64,000 nucleotides of DNA from an uncultured Desulfovibrio sp. (lineage in GTDB: Bacteria > Desulfobacterota > Desulfovibrionia > Desulfovibrionales > Desulfovibrionaceae): NCBI RefSeq assembly GCF_910584445.1, contig NZ_CAJUBO010000007.1, positions 19,043 through 83,042 of the forward strand, in the 5' to 3' direction. The stretch's first letter is position 1. Each line of letters opens with the position of its first letter. The notes beneath the pieces are model-generated. The model was not told where the DNA came from and searched no databases. It saw nothing but the letters and a program-made list of their open reading frames with translations. Shown in pieces: positions 58,205-64,000 of this stretch. A program made the translations under genes and the position numbers.

Positions 58205-59341
58205 TCAGAACACGCGCACGCCGTCCTGGGTGACCAGCACCGTGTGTTCCCAGCGCACGCCGCCCCAGTGGGGATAGTAGAGGCCCGGCTCCACGGTGAC
58301 GGTCATGCCCGGTTCCAGCGCGCCCGTGGCGCGCGGGGAAAGGCTGGGGGCCTCGTGCGTTTCCAGGCCCACGCCATGGCCGAGTCCGTGGGTGAAATGG
58401 TCCTCCACCCCTTCCCGCGCAAAGACGGCGCGCGCCGCCGCATAGACATCGGCCAGCGCAAGGCCCGGCCTCATGACGGCCAGGGCCTCGGCCTGGGCCG
58501 CGCGCACCAGGGCGAGCGCGCGGGAAAATTCCTTGCCCGGCGCGTCTCCGGCCCAGAAGGTGCGCGTCTGGTCCGAGCAGTAGCCGTCCACCCGGCAGCC
58601 CACATCCACCAGCACCGGACCCTCGGCGGGAATGCGCGCAGCACCCGGGATGGCATGCGGCAGCGCCCCGTTCGGCCCGGCGGCCACGATGCTGGCAAAG
58701 GCCAGCCCCTCGGCGCCGTTCTCGCGAAAAAAGCGTTCGATCTCCCAGGCCAGTTCCCGCTCTTCCCGGCCCCGCCAGTCGCCCCGCGCGAGGCCCTCCT
58801 CCACATGCCGCAGGAGCCGGTGGTTGAGCGCGAAGCTCCGCTCCATGGCCGCGATCTCTTCAGGCTCCTTGATGCGCCGCAGGCGCTCCACCAGGCCGTC
58901 GGCCGCCTCCAGCGAGGGAAAGCGCCCGGCCCGCGCCGCCAGCTCCCGCGCGAAGGCGTGGCTCACGCCCTGCGCCTCAAGACCCGCGCGCGCGCCGCAA
59001 CGGCGCAGCAGACGCGCCAGGTCCCCGGCCGTATCGCCGCCATACAGAAAGATGCGCTTCCTGTCCCAGAGCCGGGCCGCCGCGTCGGCATACCGCGAAT
59101 CCGTGGCGAGCCAGTCCCCGCCGTCCGCCGTGATGACGAGCCGCCCCGCGCTTTCGTTGCACTGCGGGTCATGCAGCTCAAAGCCCGACAGATAGAAACG
59201 GTTGGGCGCGCGGCTCACGAGCAGGGCATCCAGCCCGCGCGCCGCCATGAGGCGGCGCAGGCGGTCGCGGCGCCGCGCGTACATCTCCCTGGTCCCGCGC
59301 GGCATATCCGCGCCCGTTCCGCAAGCTTCCCCCGCTTCCAT
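58205..59341 (-). CDS. Xaa-Pro aminopeptidase, M24 family
   Basis: The 378-residue product has an N-terminal creatinase-like domain and a C-terminal pita-bread domain with dimetal ligands: VDVGCRVDGYCSDQTRTFW (two Asp), HGLGHGVGLETHEAP (His), TVEPGLYY (Glu) and RWEHTVLV (Glu). It removes N-terminal residues before proline. GGAGGAGG precedes the ATG. Confidence 0.92.
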   Translation of the reverse strand: MEAGEACGTGADMPRGTREMYARRRDRLRRLMAARGLDALLVSRAPNRFYLSGFELHDPQCNESAGRLVITADGGDWLATDSRYADAAARLWDRKRIFLYGGDTAGDLARLLRRCGARAGLEAQGVSHAFARELAARAGRFPSLEAADGLVERLRRIKEPEEIAAMERSFALNHRLLRHVEEGLARGDWRGREERELAWEIERFFRENGAEGLAFASIVAAGPNGALPHAIPGAARIPAEGPVLVDVGCRVDGYCSDQTRTFWAGDAPGKEFSRALALVRAAQAEALAVMRPGLALADVYAAARAVFAREGVEDHFTHGLGHGVGLETHEAPSLSPRATGALEPGMTVTVEPGLYYPHWGGVRWEHTVLVTQDGVRVF

Positions 59342-59475
59342 GCCTCCTCCTCCGGCTGCTGGCCCGCGCCGTCAGGGAACGGCGCAACGCCATGGTAGCG
59401 CGCATGCCCGCCGGAGAAAAGCCCCGGCCCGCGCTCCTGTTGACCGGCGCCGCCCTCCCGGAGTATAGCAACGCC

Positions 59476-60294
59476 ATGTCCACTCCATCCTCCAGCCTGC
59501 TGACGGTCCTGGACCTGGTGCCCTTCGGGCAGACAGGGCCGGGGCACCGTTTCTTCGCCCTGCGGCTCAGCCGCCCCGACTGGCCCGACTGGGAGCGCTG
59601 GCGCCCCGGCCAGTTCGTCATGGTGCGGCCCGTTTCCTTCGGCCTGGAGATCCCGTGGGCGCGGCCCTTCGGCATCTGCCACATGACGACCAGGCACCTG
59701 ATCTGCTTTTTCCAGGTCCACGGGCGTGGCACGCAGCGCATGGCCCGGCTGACCGCCGGGGACCAGGTGCGCGTCTGGGGTCCGCTCGGCAACGGCTTTG
59801 CCATGGAGGAAGACACCCCCACCCTGCTCCTTGCCGGGGGCATGGGCATCGTGCCCTTTGTGGGCTATGTGAACCGTCACCCCCAGCCGTGGAACCTGGG
59901 CATGCTCTTCGGCCACCGCGAACCGCTGGGCTGCTACCCCGTGGACAGCATCAACGAGCGCGTGCCCGTGGATACCCTGCGCGAGCCGGAGTCCGGCGAT
60001 CTCGACGACTTCATCTTTTCCCTGCAGGAGCGCATCCGCGACAATGCGGAGCAGAACGGTCTGGTGCTTGCCTGCGGTCCCCGGCCCTTCCTGCTCACCG
60101 TGCAGAAACTTGCCGCCAGATATGGCGCGCGCGCCCAGCTTTCGCTGGAAAACCGCATGGCCTGCGGCGTGGGCGCCTGCCTCGGCTGCGTGGCGCGCAC
60201 CACGGAGGCGTGGCCGGTGGCCGCCACGCGCGGCGCGCCCGTTCAGGTCTGCACCCAGGGTCCGGTCTTCTGGGCCAACCAGATCGAGCTTTGA
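59476..60294 (+). CDS. pyrK: Dihydroorotate dehydrogenase electron-transfer subunit
   Basis: The 272-residue product has FAD-binding (PFGICHMTT region), NAD-binding (LLLAGGMGIVPF) and a [2Fe-2S] cluster in RMACGVGACLGCVARTT with the last Cys in QVCTQG. It passes electrons from the PyrD flavin to NAD. The start codon at 59476 lacks a clear Shine-Dalgarno. PyrD starts two bases after its stop. Confidence 0.93.
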   Translation: MSTPSSSLLTVLDLVPFGQTGPGHRFFALRLSRPDWPDWERWRPGQFVMVRPVSFGLEIPWARPFGICHMTTRHLICFFQVHGRGTQRMARLTAGDQVRVWGPLGNGFAMEEDTPTLLLAGGMGIVPFVGYVNRHPQPWNLGMLFGHREPLGCYPVDSINERVPVDTLREPESGDLDDFIFSLQERIRDNAEQNGLVLACGPRPFLLTVQKLAARYGARAQLSLENRMACGVGACLGCVARTTEAWPVAATRGAPVQVCTQGPVFWANQIEL

Positions 60295-60295
60295 C

Positions 60296-61237
60296 ATGGA
60301 CCTCACCGTCACTCTCAAGGGCCAGCGCCGCGACCTCACCCTGAAGAACCCCGTGCTCACGGCATCGGGCACCTTCGGCAGCGGCCTGGAATTCGCGCCC
60401 TATGGCGATCTCGCCGCCCTGGGCGGCATCGTGGTCAAGGGGCTTTCCCTCAGGCCGCGGCAGGGCAATGCCCAGCCGCGCATCGTGGAGACCACGGCGG
60501 GCATGCTCAATGCCGTGGGCCTCCAGAACGACGGGGTCGAGTCCTTCCTCGCCTTCAAGCTCCCCCACCTGCCGTGGCGCGAAACGGCCATCATCGCCAA
60601 TCTCTACGCCACCAGCCCGGAGGAGTTCCGCGAACTGGCGGCCAGGCTCAACAGCGAGCCGGGCGTGGCCGCGCTGGAGGTCAATGTCTCCTGCCCCAAT
60701 GTGGCGGCGGGCGGCGCCCTCTTCGGGCAGGACCCGAAGCTCGCCGCGGCCGTGACCCGCGCGGTGCGTGAAGGCGCGCCGGACAAGCACGTCATGGTCA
60801 AGCTCTCGCCCAATGTGACGGATATCGCCCTCATGGCGCGCAGCGTGGAGGATGCGGGCGCGGACAGCATCTCGTGCATCAACACCCTGCTCGGCATGGC
60901 CGTGGATCTTCCCCGCCGGCGGCCGGCGCTGGCAAATATCGTGGGCGGCCTTTCCGGGCCGGCCATCAAGCCGGTGGCCCTGCGCTGCGTCTGGCAGGCA
61001 GCGCGGGCGGTGAGCATCCCCGTGGTGGGCCTGGGCGGCATCGTTTCGGCGGATGACGCCCTGGAGTTCCTGCTCGTGGGCGCGCAGGCCGTGCAGGTCG
61101 GCACGGCCAACTTCCTGCGGCCCGACGCGGCCTTCGCCATCGTGGAAGATCTGCCCGCCGCCTGCGAACGCGCGGGGGCGGCGTCCCCGCGCGAGCTTGT
61201 GGGCGCGCTGGTGACGGACCGAGACGGACCCGCATGA
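60296..61237 (+). CDS. pyrD: Dihydroorotate dehydrogenase, class 1B catalytic subunit
   Basis: The 313-residue product has NPVLTASGTFGSGLEF, the catalytic Cys in EVNVSCPNVAAGG (class 1, not Ser), INTLLGMAVD and PVVGLGGIVSADDALEF. Together with PyrK it makes the NAD-linked heterotetramer. It starts two bases after pyrK and shares ATGA with the next gene. Confidence 0.95.
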   Translation: MDLTVTLKGQRRDLTLKNPVLTASGTFGSGLEFAPYGDLAALGGIVVKGLSLRPRQGNAQPRIVETTAGMLNAVGLQNDGVESFLAFKLPHLPWRETAIIANLYATSPEEFRELAARLNSEPGVAALEVNVSCPNVAAGGALFGQDPKLAAAVTRAVREGAPDKHVMVKLSPNVTDIALMARSVEDAGADSISCINTLLGMAVDLPRRRPALANIVGGLSGPAIKPVALRCVWQAARAVSIPVVGLGGIVSADDALEFLLVGAQAVQVGTANFLRPDAAFAIVEDLPAACERAGAASPRELVGALVTDRDGPA

Positions 61238-62379
61238 CACCCCGGGACCTGCCCGAGATCCTGCCGGTCCGCTCCCGGCGGGAATTTGCGGACTTCATCG
61301 ACCTGCCGTGGCGCATCCTCGGCGCGTTCCCGCTCTGGGTCCCCCCGCTGAAAAGCCAGGAGCGCGACCTGCTCACGCCCGGGCGGCATCCCTTCTGGGA
61401 AACGGCGCGGCGCGAGCTTTTTCTGGCCCGGCGCGACGGCCGCGCCGTGGGCCGCATCGCCGCCATCGTGGACGAAAAGTACAATGCCTACGCCGGCGAA
61501 CGCTGCGGGGCCTTCGGCTTTTTCGATTGCGAGGACGACCCCGGGGCGGCCCACGCTCTGCTGACGGCGGCGCGGGACTGGCTGGCCGACCAGGGCATGG
61601 CCTTTCTGCGCGGTCCGCTCAATCCCTCGACCAACTATACCTGCGGCCTGCTCGTGGACGGCTTCGAGCGGCCGCCCGCCATCATGATGCCGTGGAATCC
61701 GCCCTGGTACGCGCGCCTGCTCGAAAGCTGGCACCTGCGAAAGGAGGCGGACCTCTTCGCCTACCTCATCGAACGCGCGCGGCTGGACCTGCCGGACTGG
61801 CTCACGGAAGAGGTGGCCCGGCTCAAGGCCGAGGGCCGCTTCACGGCGCGCACGTCGAGCAAGGCCACCATGGCGGAGGACATCCGCGCCATGCTCGACA
61901 TCTACCGCGAGTCCTGGGCGGACAACTGGGGCTTCTCCCCGCTTTCGACGGGTGAGGCGGAACGCCATGTAAAGGAACTGAAAACCATCCTCGACCCGGA
62001 CTTTTTCCTGCTCTTCTTCCACGAGGGCAAACCCGCGGCGGGCATGGTGGCCCTGCCGGACATGAACCCCCTGCTCAAGCGGCTCAACGGACGGATCGGT
62101 CCCGCCGCGCCCTGGCACTGGTGGCGGTCGCGCGCGGAGATCCGGGGCGGGTACCGCATCATGCTCTTCGGCATCAGGGAGGAATACCGCCTGCTGGGGC
62201 TGCCGCTGCTCCTGCTGGACGCCATGCTCGACGCGGCCCGGCGCCGCCCGGACTTCCAGTGGGTGGAAGGCTCCTGGGTGCTGGAGGACAATGTGGCTAT
62301 CGACGACCTCATCGAGGATTTTTCCGGGCGCCTCGTCAAGCGCTACCGCATCTACCGCAGGGAGATCCCCCAGCCATGA
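61234..62379 (+). CDS. GNAT-like acyltransferase of unknown substrate
   Basis: The 381-residue product has an acetyltransferase-like start (FLARRDGRAVGRIAAIVDEKYN) with the beta-bulge V-G-R-I typical of GNAT strands, GPLNPSTNYTCGLLVDGFE, and a C-terminal half with LFGIREEYRLLGLPLLLLDAM. It resembles the conserved GNAT-type proteins often found near lipid or wall genes. The substrate is not known. It shares four bases with pyrD and four with the epimerase, so all are in one unit. Confidence 0.7.
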   Translation: MTPRDLPEILPVRSRREFADFIDLPWRILGAFPLWVPPLKSQERDLLTPGRHPFWETARRELFLARRDGRAVGRIAAIVDEKYNAYAGERCGAFGFFDCEDDPGAAHALLTAARDWLADQGMAFLRGPLNPSTNYTCGLLVDGFERPPAIMMPWNPPWYARLLESWHLRKEADLFAYLIERARLDLPDWLTEEVARLKAEGRFTARTSSKATMAEDIRAMLDIYRESWADNWGFSPLSTGEAERHVKELKTILDPDFFLLFFHEGKPAAGMVALPDMNPLLKRLNGRIGPAAPWHWWRSRAEIRGGYRIMLFGIREEYRLLGLPLLLLDAMLDAARRRPDFQWVEGSWVLEDNVAIDDLIEDFSGRLVKRYRIYRREIPQP

Positions 62380-63476
62380 CGGCACGCGCCGCTTCCCCCG
62401 CGCGCCCCGGGACCCGGGGCGCGGACTTGGCGCATCTGCGCGGCAGGCGTGTCCTCGTGACCGGGGGCACCGGCTTTCTCGGACGGCACCTGCTGCCGCG
62501 TCTGCTGGCGGCCGAAGCCCGCGTGACCTGCCTTGCGCGTCCCGGCTCGGAAGTGGCGCGCCTCCCGGACGGGGTGGCCGTGGCCCGGGGCGACTGCGCC
62601 AGCGGCGAGGGCCTGGCCGAGGCCCTGGCCGGGCAGGAGATCTGCATCCACATGGCCGCCCTGCTCTTCGGACTCGGCTGGCAGGACTACCTGCGCGCCA
62701 ACTCCCGCGCCGCCGCGCAGCTTGCGCGGGCCGCCGCGGCTTCCCCCACGCTGGGGCGCCTGGTCCTCGTCTCCAGCCTCGCGGCGGCGGGACCAGCGGC
62801 GGACCCGGCCCGCGCTCCCGGTACTCCCGGCGCGCCCGGTACTCCCGAACTTCCCTGCCGCCCGGTCTCGGCCTATGGCTGGTCCAAGCTGCTGGCGGAA
62901 GAGATCCTGGGCCGCGCGCTGGGTCCCCGGCTCGTCATCGTGCGGCCGCCCATCATCTACGGCTCCGGCGACCGGGGCCTGCTTCCGGTCTTCAGGGGCG
63001 TGGCCCGGGGCGTGGCCGCAAGCCCCGGCGCGTTCCGCCGTTTTCCCGTTTCCGTGGTCCATGCCGATGACGCGGCGCAGGGCATCCTCCTCGCCAGCGG
63101 ACCCACGGCTTCCGGCGCCTACTTCCTCAGCGACGGCGCCCGGCACGACATGGACAGCTTCTGCCGGGCCATGGGCCGGGCGCTCGGGCGGGAACGCGTG
63201 CGCGTCCTGCATCTGCCGCTCCCCGTCATGGCCGTCACCGCCGCCCTGGGCAGCGGCGCGGGCCTCCTGATGGCGCGCCTTGCGCGCCTGGGAGCCTGCC
63301 CGGCGCCCCGGCGCGCGCCCAATTGGAACCTTGACAAGTACCGCGAGGCGCGGGCCCCCGGCTGGCTCTGCGACGCCGGACGCATCATGAACGAGCTCGG
63401 CTATGCGCCGCGCATGGATCTGGAGGCGGGCATGGCCGAAGCCGTGGAGGGCTACCGCCGCGAGGGCTGGTTGTGA
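62376..63476 (+). CDS. NAD-dependent epimerase/dehydratase, extended SDR
   Basis: The 366-residue product has the Rossmann GGTGFLG (30-36), a YGWSK active site in the expected YxxxK spacing, and RPPIIYGSGDRG. The C-terminal part (PNWNLDKYREARAPGW) resembles the sugar or sterol-like SDR subfamily. The substrate, probably a nucleotide sugar or polyketide-like group, is not identifiable. It overlaps its neighbours at ATGA and GTGA. Confidence 0.85.
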   Translation: MTARAASPARPGTRGADLAHLRGRRVLVTGGTGFLGRHLLPRLLAAEARVTCLARPGSEVARLPDGVAVARGDCASGEGLAEALAGQEICIHMAALLFGLGWQDYLRANSRAAAQLARAAAASPTLGRLVLVSSLAAAGPAADPARAPGTPGAPGTPELPCRPVSAYGWSKLLAEEILGRALGPRLVIVRPPIIYGSGDRGLLPVFRGVARGVAASPGAFRRFPVSVVHADDAAQGILLASGPTASGAYFLSDGARHDMDSFCRAMGRALGRERVRVLHLPLPVMAVTAALGSGAGLLMARLARLGACPAPRRAPNWNLDKYREARAPGWLCDAGRIMNELGYAPRMDLEAGMAEAVEGYRREGWL

Positions 63477-64000
63477 AGATCGCCGTTCAGGAACTTTCCA
63501 AGGCCTTTGGCGGCCGGGACATTTTCACCAATTTCTCGCTGGAGGTGGATTCCGGGGTCAGGCTCTGCGTCTGCGGTCCCAACGGCACGGGCAAATCCAC
63601 CCTGCTGCGCCTCCTGGCGGGCGTGGAGGCCCCGGACGGCGGCCGCGTCCTCCTGCCCAGGGGCTGCCGCCTGGGCTATGTGGAGCAGGAATTTTCCGAA
63701 ACGGCGCTGGACACCCCGCTCCTGACCTATGTCCTGGACGTGCTCCATGACTGGAACGACTTCTGGGCGCAGTGGGAGGAGGCCGCCCGCCAGAAGGACG
63801 AGGCCCGGCTCACGCGCCTGATGGAACGCCAGGCGGAGCTGGAGGCGGTCTATGGCTACAATCCCGAGCATCGCGCCAAGGCGGTGCTGTCCGGCCTGGG
63901 CTTTTCCGAGGCCAAGTGGGGACGCACCCTGCGGGAGCTTTCGGGCGGCTGGCGCGAACGCGCCAAGCTGGCGCGCGTGCTGGTGGCCGGGGCCGACGTG
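63473..64000 (+). CDS. ABC-F type ATPase (5' part, cut by the window edge)
   Basis: The GTG at 63473 overlaps the epimerase stop. The first 176 residues have the Walker A CGPNGTGKST (34-43), the Q-loop LGYVEQEFSE, an ABC-F arm region (about 85-125) and the signature LSGGWRERAKLARVLV. There are no membrane segments, as in ABC-F factors that act on ribosomes. Walker B and the second cassette lie outside the window. Confidence 0.85.
   Translation, partial: MKIAVQELSKAFGGRDIFTNFSLEVDSGVRLCVCGPNGTGKSTLLRLLAGVEAPDGGRVLLPRGCRLGYVEQEFSETALDTPLLTYVLDVLHDWNDFWAQWEEAARQKDEARLTRLMERQAELEAVYGYNPEHRAKAVLSGLGFSEAKWGRTLRELSGGWRERAKLARVLVAGADV

Noticed and set aside
1..64000. CRISPR array
   Set aside because: No regularly spaced direct repeats of 24-40 bases were found; the repeats present are palindromic pairs or tandem short units.

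Overview
The window looks like a high-GC, anaerobic delta-proteobacterial chromosome, most likely Desulfovibrio or a close relative. I infer this from the Desulfovibrio-type outer-membrane porin, the TRAP permease remnant, nickel-hydrogenase maturation genes (hypA, hypB) and the strongly GC-biased third codon positions. No 16S rRNA or other decisive marker is present.

Positions 1-28773 are the right-hand two thirds of a Mu-like transposable prophage, nearly all on the plus strand. The order is terminase (3' end only), portal, MuF head-morphogenesis protein, protease with nested scaffold, decoration protein, major capsid protein, neck and tail-completion genes, sheath, tube, tail-assembly chaperone (with a candidate -1 frameshift), tape measure, baseplate, fibre/adhesin genes, small accessory genes and an adenine methylase. 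The right terminus carries two tandem 22-bp sites of the Mu R1/R2 kind. It abuts a TRAP permease gene (dctM) that has lost its first ~65-70 codons, so the phage has transposed into dctM. Two AT-rich genes on the opposite strand (227-820 and 17550-17915) look like cargo (morons). The most striking cargo is inside the head module: the MuF protein carries a C-terminal ADP-ribosyltransferase domain, and the next gene, 3 bp away, encodes an ADP-ribosylglycohydrolase. This arrangement reads as a polymorphic toxin with an enzymatic immunity protein. The tail adhesin at 24838-26358 ends in a region with the codon signature of a diversity-generating-retroelement target, but no reverse transcriptase or template repeat is in the window.

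Positions 28774-45700 are host DNA: dctM remnant, iron-type alcohol dehydrogenase and porin (bracketed by inverted copies of an intergenic repeat), tRNA-Thr(CGT), a SPOR-domain protein, a secreted protein, hypB/hypA, TPR and AMIN-domain proteins, and then a compact minus-strand trp operon trpE-trpGD-trpC-trpF-trpB-trpA. A leader peptide with tandem Trp codons and an attenuator hairpin precede trpE.

Positions 46055-48862 are an AT-rich accessory patch: a decayed VCBS-type adhesin fragment, a decayed IS5-family transposase, a convergent restriction-modification pair and a 112-bp inverted-repeat element. From 48863 onward the sequence is core-like: an L,D-transpeptidase with tandem NTF2-like repeats, pyrE, purB, an FmdB zinc ribbon, a 36-residue basic protein, a LarE-like PP-loop enzyme, hisF, hisH, an APS-kinase-like gene, an M24 peptidase, pyrK-pyrD, an acetyltransferase-like protein, a nucleotide-sugar epimerase-like protein and the start of an ABC-F ATPase. 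Two copies of a dispersed intergenic element (38530-38680 and 54757-54909) show compensatory changes in two hairpins, which suggests a selected secondary structure.
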